Source: JAAYZQ01 sp034428935 (GTDB taxonomy: Bacteria > Chloroflexota > Anaerolineae > JAAYZQ01). Taken from it: DNA of 52,031 bases. A program made the translations under genes and the position numbers. The notes under the pieces are model-generated. The model searched no databases and was not told the origin of the DNA. It saw only the letters and a program-made list of their open reading frames with translations. The stretch lies in assembly GCA_034428935.1 (NCBI GenBank), contig DAOUHB010000138.1:1-52031 (forward strand), given 5' to 3'. Shown here piece by piece: positions 24,236 through 32,486 of this stretch (its first letter is position 1; every line of letters starts with the position of its first letter).

Positions 24236-25342
24236 ATGAAAAAGCTTAATGTCGGCGTCATCGGCTCTGGTTATTGGGGGCCGAACCTGATCAGGAACTT
24301 TGTCTCTTTGCCCGAGTCAAGCCTGGCGGCCGTGGCCGATCTGCGACAGGACCGTCTTGCGCATGTCAAGTCGTTATACCCCACCGTCCACGTGACGGAC
24401 GACTATTGGGAGCTGTTCTCTATGAACCTGGATGCGGTTGTGGTGGCGACTCCCCCGACCACCCACTTTTCCATAGCTCGTGACTGCCTGCAACACGGCC
24501 TGCACGTCCTGGTGGAGAAACCGCTGGCACTGAACAGCCGCGATGCTGAAGAACTGATCGAAATCGCAGACCGAAAGAACTTGACGTTGATGGTGGGCCA
24601 CACGTTCGAGTACAACCCGGCCGTTCGCGAGCTGCGCCGGATCATAAGTAGCGGCGAACTGGGCAAGATCCATTACCTGGATGCCGTGCGGGTAAACCTT
24701 GGCCTCTTCCAACCGGACCTGAACGTGTTGTGGGATCTGGCCCCCCACGACATCTCGATCCTGAATTACATCCTGGGCAAAGAGCCCCTCAAGGTTAGCG
24801 CCCAGGGCGCGGAATGTGTTGTGCCGGGCAAGCACGATATCGCCTACCTGAACCTCGAGTTCGAGGACAACGTGCTGGCCCACGTGCGCGTGAGCTGGCT
24901 CGACCCCTCAAAGGTCCGGCGCATCACCGTGGTCGGCAGTAAAAAGATGGTCGTGTACGACGATGTGGAGCCCGTGGAAAAGCTCAAGATCTATGACAAG
25001 GGCGTGGAGACTCCATCCTACGCCGACACCTACCACGAGTTCCAGTTCAGTTACCGCCATGGCGATGTGGTAAGCCCGGCCATTCGCATGGCCGAGCCGC
25101 TGAAGGAAGAATGCCAGCACTTCCTACAGAGCATCCTCGAAGAGAAAGCACCGCAGAGCGACGGGCGGGTGGGGTTAAAAGTCGTGCGCGTCCTGGAGGC
25201 CGCCGAGCGATCGCTTCGGCGCGGGGGTATCCCGGAATTTCTGACCTGGTACGAGACCGCCCCGGGCTCTGACGGCAGGCAGCCGGACGCCTGGCAGCTT
25301 GGGGAGGAACAGGTCGAATCCTTCGCGACAGCCGAAGCATAG
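24236..25342 (+). CDS. Gfo/Idh/MocA-family nucleotide-sugar dehydrogenase (WlbA-like)
   Basis: A 368-residue NAD-dependent oxidoreductase with the Rossmann motif GVIGSGYWGPN and the family signature VEKPLAL (E94-K95-P96). The segment WDLAPHDISILNYI has the conserved His of the active site. ATG 24236 is chosen because AGGAAGG lies at a proper distance; an in-frame GTG at 24230 abuts it. Next come an acyltransferase and a PLP aminotransferase, the same trio that makes UDP-2,3-diacetamido-uronic acids in Wlb/Wbp pathways. 3-Oxidation of a UDP-N-acetyl uronate is therefore its probable reaction (inference from family and neighbours). Confidence 0.88.
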   Translation: MKKLNVGVIGSGYWGPNLIRNFVSLPESSLAAVADLRQDRLAHVKSLYPTVHVTDDYWELFSMNLDAVVVATPPTTHFSIARDCLQHGLHVLVEKPLALNSRDAEELIEIADRKNLTLMVGHTFEYNPAVRELRRIISSGELGKIHYLDAVRVNLGLFQPDLNVLWDLAPHDISILNYILGKEPLKVSAQGAECVVPGKHDIAYLNLEFEDNVLAHVRVSWLDPSKVRRITVVGSKKMVVYDDVEPVEKLKIYDKGVETPSYADTYHEFQFSYRHGDVVSPAIRMAEPLKEECQHFLQSILEEKAPQSDGRVGLKVVRVLEAAERSLRRGGIPEFLTWYETAPGSDGRQPDAWQLGEEQVESFATAEA

Positions 25343-25357
25343 GAAAAAGGAGCAATC

Positions 25358-26080
25358 TTGAACGACACATCCTTCTCTACATATCCAACCGGCGACCCGC
25401 TCCATCGAGACTGGGACTCTGCGCCCCTCGCCGAGGCCGTTTTCCTCGGCGAGGGGCACCAGGTCGATCGCGGCGCCATCCTGGGCTATCTGACCGGCCG
25501 CAAGATCGAGAGCCAGGTATTGCGCATCGGACCCCGGGCGAGGATTCGCTCAGGAACGGTCCTGTATGCGGGATCGACCATCGGTGCCGGCCTGGAGACG
25601 GGACACAATGTCGTAATACGCGAAGAAAACGTCATCGGCGACAACCTCAACATCTGGAACAGCTCGACCATCGACTATGGCTGCCAGATCGGCGACGGGG
25701 TCAAGATCCACTGCAACGTCTACGTCGCCCAGTTCACCATCCTTGAAGACGACGTGTTCCTTGCGCCGGGGGTGATGGTCGCCAACGATCCCCATCCCCT
25801 GTGCGCCCACCACTTGAAAGGACCGACTATCAAGAAGGGCGCCCGGATCGGGATCAACGTCACCCTCCTGCCTGGCGTCGTCGTCGGAGAGGGAGCCATG
25901 GTGGGGGCGGGAAGCGTTGTTACGCGCGACATTCCGCCCTTTACCGTCGCCTACGGCAGCCCGGCGCGGCCGCAAAAGGCGGTGGAAGAGGTAATGTGCT
26001 CGTACCAGTTGGCCGAGCGAGGCCGTAGCGCTGGCCTGGGGACAACGCCCGACGGCCTGGGCGCCTTGGAAAGGAGCTGA
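25358..26080 (+). CDS. Left-handed beta-helix N-acyltransferase (WlbB/WbpD-like)
   Basis: A 240-residue hexapeptide-repeat acyltransferase. Many imperfect I-G-x-x-x-x turns are visible from VLRIGPRARIRSG onward, with NVVIREENVIGDNLNIWN, DYGCQIGDGVKIHCNVYV and the acceptor loop VANDPHP. Trimeric and acetyl-CoA dependent in known relatives. Placed between the dehydrogenase and the aminotransferase, it should acetylate the newly formed 3-amino group. The start is TTG 25358, with AAGGAG six bases upstream. The first 50 residues and last 25 lie outside the helix domain. Confidence 0.88.
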   Translation: MNDTSFSTYPTGDPLHRDWDSAPLAEAVFLGEGHQVDRGAILGYLTGRKIESQVLRIGPRARIRSGTVLYAGSTIGAGLETGHNVVIREENVIGDNLNIWNSSTIDYGCQIGDGVKIHCNVYVAQFTILEDDVFLAPGVMVANDPHPLCAHHLKGPTIKKGARIGINVTLLPGVVVGEGAMVGAGSVVTRDIPPFTVAYGSPARPQKAVEEVMCSYQLAERGRSAGLGTTPDGLGALERS

Positions 26081-26082
26081 CA

Positions 26083-27177
26083 ATGCGAGTGCCATTTGTC
26101 GACCTACAAGCTCTACACCAGGACCTCATCCAGGAGCTGGACGAGGCCATCCGGGGCGTGTTGACGCGGGGCGACTTTGTCTTGGGCCAGGAGGTGGATT
26201 CCTTCGAGCAAGACTTTGCCGCCTACTGTGGCTCGCAATACGCCGTGGGGGTGGACAGCGGTCTGTCCGCACTGGAGCTCGGCCTGCGCGCGTTTGGCAT
26301 CGGCCCCGGCGACGAAGTGATCGTGCCCAGCCACACGTTTATCGCCACGGCTGCGGCCGTGAGCTTTGTGGGCGCCACCCCGGTCCTGGTGGATGTGGAG
26401 GAGCAAAGCTACAACCTGGACGTCTCCAAGCTGGAAGCAGCCATCACGCCTCACACGCGGGCAATCATCCCGGTGCACCTCTACGGCCTGCCGGCCAACA
26501 TGGACGGCATTATGCAACTGGCCGAGGAGCGCGGCCTGGTGGTCATCGAAGACGCCAGCCAGGCCCACGGCGCGACCTACAAGGGGCGGCGTGTCGGCTG
26601 CCTGGGGCACGCCGCGGCCTTTAGTTTTTATCCGACCAAGAACCTGGGGGCGGCGGGTGACGCGGGAATGCTTGTCACGAACGACGCCAACGCCGCCGAC
26701 CAGGTCCGGGCGATGCGCAACGTCGGCCAGCGAAAAAAGTACCACCACGAGCTGCCGCCGTTTAACCACCGCCTGGATACGCTGCAGGCTGCCGTCCTGC
26801 GCATCAAGTTGCGCTACCTGGACGGCTGGACAGAGGCACGCCGTCGCAACGCGGCCCTCTACCGGGAAAAGCTTCAGGGGAGCGACCTCCTGATCCCCGT
26901 GGAGACACCCGGGGCGACGCACGTCTATCACGTCTACGTGGTTCGATCGCCCCAGCGCGACCGGCTCCAGGCGCATCTGCAGGAGCGGGGGGTCGGCACA
27001 GCCATTCACTATCCGGTGCCGATCCACCTGCAACCCTTCTACGCCGGCAACGGCTTTCGCCAGGGCCAGTTCCCGGTGACCGAACAGATCTGCAACGAGA
27101 TCCTGTCGCTGCCCATGTTTCCCGGAATGACCGCGGAACAGATCGAGTACGTGGCGGCGTCGGTGCTCGAATGTTGA
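26083..27177 (+). CDS. DegT/DnrJ/EryC1-family PLP sugar aminotransferase (first copy)
   Basis: A 364-residue aminotransferase of the sugar family. The PLP-binding Lys is K186 in SFYPTKNLGAAGDAG, preceded by the conserved VIEDASQAHGA with the Asp that contacts the pyridine nitrogen. The N-terminal VPFVDL and the HYPVPIH segment near the end are typical. Closest in style to WlbC/WbpE, which aminate a 3-oxo nucleotide sugar using glutamate. ATG lies two bases past the stop of the acyltransferase, with AAAGGAG upstream, so the trio is co-translated. Confidence 0.92.
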   Translation: MRVPFVDLQALHQDLIQELDEAIRGVLTRGDFVLGQEVDSFEQDFAAYCGSQYAVGVDSGLSALELGLRAFGIGPGDEVIVPSHTFIATAAAVSFVGATPVLVDVEEQSYNLDVSKLEAAITPHTRAIIPVHLYGLPANMDGIMQLAEERGLVVIEDASQAHGATYKGRRVGCLGHAAAFSFYPTKNLGAAGDAGMLVTNDANAADQVRAMRNVGQRKKYHHELPPFNHRLDTLQAAVLRIKLRYLDGWTEARRRNAALYREKLQGSDLLIPVETPGATHVYHVYVVRSPQRDRLQAHLQERGVGTAIHYPVPIHLQPFYAGNGFRQGQFPVTEQICNEILSLPMFPGMTAEQIEYVAASVLEC

Positions 27178-27233
27178 CTCGTCTCTCTGGCGAGGATGTT
27201 CGAATCTTGCTCTGGTGGTAAAGGGAGAGAAGA

Positions 27234-28925
27234 GTGGAAAAAAGCTATCCTGCCATACTGTGGCAAAGAAAGTGGCTCATCTTGGCGACGACCATCGCGA
27301 CTGTACTTGTCGTGCTGGTGGGCATGCTTCTCGTCACCCCACAATACGAAGCCTCGACCAGGCTGCGCGTATACACGGCGGCCAGGGGCTCCGTGGACTG
27401 GGTGGACTATGACATCGCCTACACCGAGCGGTTGATGAATACGTATTCTCAACTGGCCACCAGCCAGCCGGTGCTGCAAGAGCTGGCCCAACAGCTCAAC
27501 CTGGCGAACCTGCCCAGCATCAGCGCCCAGGTCGTCTCTGACACCGAGTTGATGCAGATTAACGTGGAGGGGGCTGACCCGGCGCAGGTGACAGCCGTGG
27601 CCAACGGCCTGGCCCAGATCCTCGTGGCCCGTAGTGAGGACTATGCCGGGGGTGGCCGGACGGCGCAAGACATCCTGAGCGAGCAGTTGACCCAGGCCGA
27701 GGACGAACTGAACCAGGCCCAACTGGCCTACGTCGAGGCCGTCGGTTCGTCACCGGCCGACTCGGCTCGCGTCGCTGCCCTCAGCCGCGCGGTCGACCTC
27801 AAGCAGGAGGTCTACACGGCCCTGCTGCAGCAGTACGAGCGAACCCGGGTGGCCGAAGAGCTGCGGACCAACGCGCTGACCATCGTCGAGCCTGCGATCT
27901 TGCCGCGGGAACCGTCCAAGCCGAACTGGATGACCAACCTAATCTTGGGCGGCCTCGTCGGCCTGGTTGCCGGCGCCGGCCTGGCATTCCTGTTTGAGCG
28001 GCTGGACACCCGCGTCCAGTCAACCGACGAGATCGAGGAACTCACGGCCCTGCCCACCCTGGGGCGCATTCCTTACGTTCGCAAGGGACCGGCCCACGTG
28101 TTCCTCGGCGATGCCATCCCGGCCCAGGAGGCCTACCATCGCCTGCAGGCCAAGCTCGAGGCCCGCGTCCAGGCCGACGGCCTGCGGTCCATTCTGATCA
28201 CCAGTCCCGAGCCGGGCGAGGGCAAGTCGGCCATCGTGGCCAATCTCGCCCAGGCCCTGGCCAACGCGGGTCGCCGTGTCGTCGTCGTCGATGCCAATCT
28301 GCGCCGGCCGATCATGCACCAGATCCTGGACGTGAGCAACAAGGTTGGCCTCAGCAACGTCCTCAGCCAGGAGTGGACGGTCAAGGAAGCCGTCCAGACG
28401 ACCAGGACACCGGGGGTATGGGTTCTCACCAGTGGCACGCCGCACCCGAACCCGGCACAGTTGCTCAACTCGGCGGGCATGCCCAGCCTGTTCGAGGAGC
28501 TTGCTGCCCCCTTTGACGTGATCCTCCTCGACTCGCCGCCCGTCCTGGCCGTGGCCGACGCGACACTCCTGGCGCCGCTGGTGGACGGCGTGTTGCTGAC
28601 AGTGGGCCGGGCACAGACCAAGCGCGACTCGATAGAAGCGGCCATCGAACAGCTCGCGGGCGTGCAGGCCAGGCTCCTCGGAGTCGTCGTGAACTGGGCG
28701 GAGCGCACCAAGGACCTGCGCCACTACCGACACTACGAGCGAGCGCGCAAACCCGCGGGCACCAACAGCCAGCGCGCGGTCTCTCGCCCCGTCGTCACCC
28801 AAGGTCTTGAACGAAGTGAAAGGCAAGGTCTTGAACGAAGTGAAAGGCGCAGCATACCGCAGGAAGCCGCCTTTACCGGCAACACGCAGCGGGCCGACCA
28901 GGGCCGCGAAGAGCCATTGGCCTAG
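27234..28925 (+). CDS. Wzz-type chain-length regulator fused to a BY-kinase-like ATPase
   Basis: A 563-residue protein (GTG start after GGGAGAAGA). N-terminal Wzz domain: membrane helix about 13-34, an extracytoplasmic coiled-coil-rich region, second helix about 234-254. C-terminal P-loop ATPase: Walker A GEGKS (328-332), Walker A' VVVVDANLRRP with D353, Walker B ILLDSPP (D433). It controls polymer length and export with the polymerase. The usual C-terminal Tyr cluster is minimal (HYRHYERAR). Two 24-bp repeat units (28801-28848) are read in frame near the end and add QGLERSERQGLERSER to the tail. Confidence 0.9.
   Translation: MEKSYPAILWQRKWLILATTIATVLVVLVGMLLVTPQYEASTRLRVYTAARGSVDWVDYDIAYTERLMNTYSQLATSQPVLQELAQQLNLANLPSISAQVVSDTELMQINVEGADPAQVTAVANGLAQILVARSEDYAGGGRTAQDILSEQLTQAEDELNQAQLAYVEAVGSSPADSARVAALSRAVDLKQEVYTALLQQYERTRVAEELRTNALTIVEPAILPREPSKPNWMTNLILGGLVGLVAGAGLAFLFERLDTRVQSTDEIEELTALPTLGRIPYVRKGPAHVFLGDAIPAQEAYHRLQAKLEARVQADGLRSILITSPEPGEGKSAIVANLAQALANAGRRVVVVDANLRRPIMHQILDVSNKVGLSNVLSQEWTVKEAVQTTRTPGVWVLTSGTPHPNPAQLLNSAGMPSLFEELAAPFDVILLDSPPVLAVADATLLAPLVDGVLLTVGRAQTKRDSIEAAIEQLAGVQARLLGVVVNWAERTKDLRHYRHYERARKPAGTNSQRAVSRPVVTQGLERSERQGLERSERRSIPQEAAFTGNTQRADQGREEPLA
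28801..28848 (+). repeat. 24-bp direct repeat, two identical tandem units inside the Wzz/BY-kinase gene
   Basis: Each unit contains GTCTTGAACGAAGTGAAAGG. They are read in the frame giving LERSERQG and preserve the reading frame of the host gene. Confidence 0.95.
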
Positions 28926-28948
28926 GTGGACAGGGGTCAGAAAGAGCC

Positions 28949-30577
28949 ATGTTGAGCCGAATCGTCGGGCGTGCGGCCCAGGATTCCAGCGTCTTGCCCG
29001 TTTTTTCCTCGGCGGCGTGGCCGTGGACCGTGGGGGCTGTTGTCGCCGCACTGGTGGCGGGAGCCCTCCTGGGCGTGGCCGTCCTGCTCACTGGCCCGGT
29101 GCCCGTCCTCATGGGCGTCGTCGGGATCCTGGTGGCCCTCCTGGTATTCCGCTATCCCGAAGCGATCGTCGTGCTGATGCTGGCCCTGGCCTCGCAACTG
29201 ATCCCAAGCCGGTTCAACATCTTTGTGGACCTGTTCGTGGGCCGCTTCCAGGTGTCCGACCTGCTGCTGTTCTGGCTGTTGTTCGTGACCGCCCTGCGGG
29301 TCATCATGGAAAAGGACTTTCCGTACAGAAGAAGCCGCCTGGACCTGCCTATGGCTCTGTTCTACCTCGCGGTGCTGGGCGGCCTGGCAACGGCCGTGTT
29401 CCTCTTCGGGGTAAACTTTCGTTACGCCACCTACGAGGCGCGCACCCTGGCCTACTACCTGGCCTTCTTCCCCATCACCACCCTCGTGCGGACGCGCCGC
29501 CAATTGGTGCGGCTGTCGATAGGTGTCATGGGCGTCGCGGTCCTTATGGCCGTCTCGATGCTCCTGCAGTCCACGATACAGCCCGGCATCCTGGCCGACG
29601 ACTGGACCCTGGACGTGGAAGGCGTCGTGCGCATCTTTCACCCCGGGTTTTCGGCGGTGTACGTTGGCCTGTTGATGCTCGCCGGCTACGTGGCCACGCG
29701 CAGCGGCCGGGAGAGAGCCTCGCGCGGCGTTCACGACTGGGGGTGGCTGCAATGGGCCATCATGCTCGTGCTGGCCACTGCCCTGTTCTCTACCCTGGCC
29801 CGCAACTTGCTCATCGCCGGCACCGTCAGCTTTGGCCTGCTGGCCTTGTTGCTGGGCAGCGAGCAGCGCCGCAACCTGATCCAGATGCTCCTGCGACTGA
29901 CCGTGTCGCTGGCTGTGGTGCTGGTGTTCCTGGCCCTGGTGTTCGACACGTCCACCCTCATCACCCAGTACGCCGCGGCCTATGTTGGGAGGCTGGAGCG
30001 CATGTTCTCCAGCGAAATCCTGACGCGAGAGGAGAACCTCTTTTCCCGGTGGGAAGAGATGCAATTCGCGTTTCAGAGGTTGCAGGAGAATCCGATCCTG
30101 GGCACGGGGCTCTACAACCCCTACCGGCCGGCCTTTTATGAGGGAGAGCCCATCACCCTGCGTCACTTTATCCACAATGCCTACCTGGGCATCTGGCTGA
30201 AAACCGGCATCGCCGGCCTGGTCTCGTTTCTCTGGTTCTCGGCCGCGTTCCTACGCCAGGGCTTTCGAGGTCTTGAACGAAGTGAAAGGCAAGGCTGGAA
30301 ACGCGTGTCGCACCCACTCTTGCGCGGCGTCGCCCTGGGATCGCTGGTGGCGTACGTGGGCCTCTTGATGGCCAATTTTGTGGCGCCCTCGTTTCTACAG
30401 CCAGGCAGCCTGGCGATTATGGGCGTGACCCTGGGACTGACCACCTCCATCCTGTTGCTGGACGGGGGCCCTGATCAAGAAATCTCGGAAGGCGAAGTCT
30501 TGAACGAAGTGAAAGGCAAAGTCTTGAACGAAGTGAAAGGCAAAGTCTTGAACGTAGTGAAAGGAGAATCTACGTGA
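28949..30577 (+). CDS. Wzy-like polymerase / O-antigen ligase-family membrane protein
   Basis: A 542-residue polytopic protein with about twelve hydrophobic segments and the large extracytoplasmic loop typical of the O-antigen ligase/polymerase family (LFSRWEEMQFAFQRLQENPI, then GTGLYNP and HFIHNAYLGIWLKTG). It probably polymerises lipid-linked repeat units outside the membrane. Two loci of the 24-bp repeat lie within it: one unit in a loop between helices (RGLERSERQG at 30268-30290) and three units forming the extreme C-terminus in another frame (VLNEVKGK-type octapeptides). The stop overlaps the next start as GTGA. Confidence 0.88.
   Translation: MLSRIVGRAAQDSSVLPVFSSAAWPWTVGAVVAALVAGALLGVAVLLTGPVPVLMGVVGILVALLVFRYPEAIVVLMLALASQLIPSRFNIFVDLFVGRFQVSDLLLFWLLFVTALRVIMEKDFPYRRSRLDLPMALFYLAVLGGLATAVFLFGVNFRYATYEARTLAYYLAFFPITTLVRTRRQLVRLSIGVMGVAVLMAVSMLLQSTIQPGILADDWTLDVEGVVRIFHPGFSAVYVGLLMLAGYVATRSGRERASRGVHDWGWLQWAIMLVLATALFSTLARNLLIAGTVSFGLLALLLGSEQRRNLIQMLLRLTVSLAVVLVFLALVFDTSTLITQYAAAYVGRLERMFSSEILTREENLFSRWEEMQFAFQRLQENPILGTGLYNPYRPAFYEGEPITLRHFIHNAYLGIWLKTGIAGLVSFLWFSAAFLRQGFRGLERSERQGWKRVSHPLLRGVALGSLVAYVGLLMANFVAPSFLQPGSLAIMGVTLGLTTSILLLDGGPDQEISEGEVLNEVKGKVLNEVKGKVLNVVKGEST
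30268..30290 (+). repeat. 24-bp direct repeat, single unit in a loop of the Wzy-like protein
   Basis: A copy lacking its first base, read in frame as GLERSERQG between two membrane helices. It is not adjacent to any start codon, which shows that insertion is not limited to intergenic sites. Confidence 0.9.
30494..30565 (+). repeat. 24-bp direct repeat, three tandem units supplying the ribosome site of the next gene
   Basis: Units at 30494-30517, 30518-30541 and 30542-30565. The third has GTA for GAA and ends in AAAGGA instead of AAAGGC. With the following G it forms AAAGGAG seven bases before GTG 30574. The units also encode the last residues of the Wzy-like protein. Confidence 0.95.
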
Positions 30578-31758
30578 GCACTCGAATACATGCCACTACT
30601 GCCATGGACACAATTGGGACGGACAAAAGCCGGGAAGAACCATTGATCCCGGTCTTTCGGCCGTGGTATGACAAGGAAGAGCTGAAAGCCGTCAAAGAGG
30701 TCTTTGACAGCGCGTGGATCGGCCTGGGTCCCAAGACGACCCAGTTCGAAGAGCGTTTCGCCCGCTACGTTGGGGTTCCTTACGCCGTCGCCCTGAACTC
30801 GGCGACTGCCGCCCTTCACCTGGGGCTCGCGGTTCTGAACGTCTCTGGCGGCGAGGTCATCACGACGCCCATGACCTTTGTCTCGACGAACCACGCCGTC
30901 CTCTACAACAACGCCGAGCCGGTCTTTGCCGACATCGAGCCCGACACCCTGAACATCGATCCCAGGTCCATAGAGGCCAACCTGACGGACCGCACCCGGG
31001 CCATCGTCGTCGTGCACTATGGCGGCCACGCCTGCGACATGGACACCATCCTGGACCTGGCGGAGGAGCGGGGCATCCCGGTTCTGGAGGACGTGGCCCA
31101 CGGCGCTGGCGGAACCTACAAGGGGCGCAAGCTGGGATCCCTGGGAAACCTCGGCTCATTTAGCTTTCACGCCGTCAAGAACCTGGCCACGGGCGACGGG
31201 GGAATGCTGACCTTTTCGGACCCGGAGTACGACGCGCGGCTCCGGCGGCTCCGCTGGGTGGGCATCGACAAGGACACCTGGGACCGCTCCGAGATCGACC
31301 AGAAGTATTCGTGGTACTATACCGTCCAGGAGCTTGGCTGGAAGTATCACATGAACGACATCACGGCAGCCATCGGCCTGGTGCAACTGGAAAAGCTGGA
31401 CCGCGCCAATGCTCGCCGGGGAGAGATCGTGGCCTACTACAACGAGCGATTCGCCGACCTGGAGTGCCTGGAGACCCCGGTGGAAAAGAGCTATGCCCAG
31501 AGCGCCTTCCACAACTATGTCATCAAGCTGGACCGGCGCGATCAGCTCATCGCCTACCTGCGCGACCGCAACATCTCGACAGGCGTTCACTACATGCCAA
31601 ACCACCTATACAGCATGTACCGCGGCTTTCGGGCCGATGTGCCGGTCACCGAGAGGGTCTGGCAGAGGCTGGTTACCCTGCCGCTCTACCCGGGCATGAC
31701 CGACTGGGACGTGGAACGCGTCGTGCGGGGGGTACGGAGCTTTTGCAGCAAAAGCTAG
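30574..31758 (+). CDS. DegT/DnrJ/EryC1-family PLP sugar aminotransferase (second copy)
   Basis: A 394-residue sugar aminotransferase with the PLP Lys K202 in SFHAVKNLATGDGG, preceded by VLEDVAHGAGG. It is clearly different from the first copy (SFHAVKN instead of SFYPTKN), so it probably acts on another keto-sugar, possibly a 4-keto sugar as in PseC/ArnB relatives. The GTG start overlaps the preceding stop (GTGA), and its Shine-Dalgarno AAAGGAG is the end of a 24-bp repeat unit. It is followed by a hexapeptide acyltransferase. Confidence 0.92.
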   Translation: MSTRIHATTAMDTIGTDKSREEPLIPVFRPWYDKEELKAVKEVFDSAWIGLGPKTTQFEERFARYVGVPYAVALNSATAALHLGLAVLNVSGGEVITTPMTFVSTNHAVLYNNAEPVFADIEPDTLNIDPRSIEANLTDRTRAIVVVHYGGHACDMDTILDLAEERGIPVLEDVAHGAGGTYKGRKLGSLGNLGSFSFHAVKNLATGDGGMLTFSDPEYDARLRRLRWVGIDKDTWDRSEIDQKYSWYYTVQELGWKYHMNDITAAIGLVQLEKLDRANARRGEIVAYYNERFADLECLETPVEKSYAQSAFHNYVIKLDRRDQLIAYLRDRNISTGVHYMPNHLYSMYRGFRADVPVTERVWQRLVTLPLYPGMTDWDVERVVRGVRSFCSKS

Positions 31759-31796
31759 CGACCAAGGCGCAACCTGCGCCGGGAAAGTTGAGCCTG

Positions 31797-32486
31797 ATGC
31801 ACATGCCAAAGCGGCTGGTCCGCCGGGGAGCATCCCTTGGCAGGCGGGCCCTCGTGAACGCGTCGGGCGCGGCTTTCCAATGGCGCGCGATGCTCGCCTA
31901 CCGCCTGTGGGGCATCGAGGGCATCGATAACCTGCTGCTGCAGTGCCGGCCGGAGCAGGCAACCTGGCTGCTGCGGCGCTTTGGCGCCCGCATCGGCCAG
32001 GGCTCGAATCTGCACGCGCCCCTCATCGTGCACAACGCGCTGAAGAGCTATGCGCACCTGCGTGTCGGAGAGCAGTGCCACGTGGGCAAGGACGTGTTCC
32101 TCGATCTGCGGCAGCCCATCGAGATCGAGGACCGCGTGACCATCTCCATGAGGGTCACAATCCTCACTCACCTGGACGTCGGCCACAGCCCCCTGGGGGC
32201 GGGCAGCCTGGCCCCCAGGGAAGCCCCGGTGCGCATCCGGCGCGGCGCCTACCTGGGTGCCGGCTGCACCCTGCTGCACGGGATCACCGTGGGAGAGTGT
32301 GCCGTCGTGGCTGCCGGCGCCGTGGTCGTCGGCGACGTGCCGGCCTATACCGTGGTGACCGGCGTTCCGGCGCGGGTGCTCAAGACGCTGGACAAGGACC
32401 GAGAATCTTTTAGATCAAGTCTTGAACGTAGTGAAAGAACACAGCCTATGGCTGGCGGCGGGATCGAACAGGATGAGCAACGTTAG
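31797..32486 (+). CDS. Left-handed beta-helix O-acyltransferase (WcaF/NodL-like)
   Basis: A 229-residue hexapeptide-repeat acetyltransferase. Helix turns are visible from FGARIGQGSNLHAPLIV to YLGAGCTLLHGITVGE, with the C-terminal VVGDVPAYTVVTGVPARVL common to maltose/galactoside acetyltransferase relatives. It probably O-acetylates the polysaccharide or a precursor. The start is uncertain: ATG 31797 with GGGAAAG upstream is preferred; a TTG at 31743 is also in frame. A degenerate 24-bp repeat unit encodes SLERSER near the end, which appears to extend the original C-terminus. The gene overlaps the flippase start by 14 bases. Confidence 0.85.
   Translation: MHMPKRLVRRGASLGRRALVNASGAAFQWRAMLAYRLWGIEGIDNLLLQCRPEQATWLLRRFGARIGQGSNLHAPLIVHNALKSYAHLRVGEQCHVGKDVFLDLRQPIEIEDRVTISMRVTILTHLDVGHSPLGAGSLAPREAPVRIRRGAYLGAGCTLLHGITVGECAVVAAGAVVVGDVPAYTVVTGVPARVLKTLDKDRESFRSSLERSERTQPMAGGGIEQDEQR
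32416..32439 (+). repeat. 24-bp direct repeat, one degenerate unit near the end of the acyltransferase
   Basis: Carries GTCTTGAACGTAGTGAAAG but ends in AA instead of GGC, so the Shine-Dalgarno-like part is lost. It lies about 34 bases before the flippase start. Confidence 0.85.
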
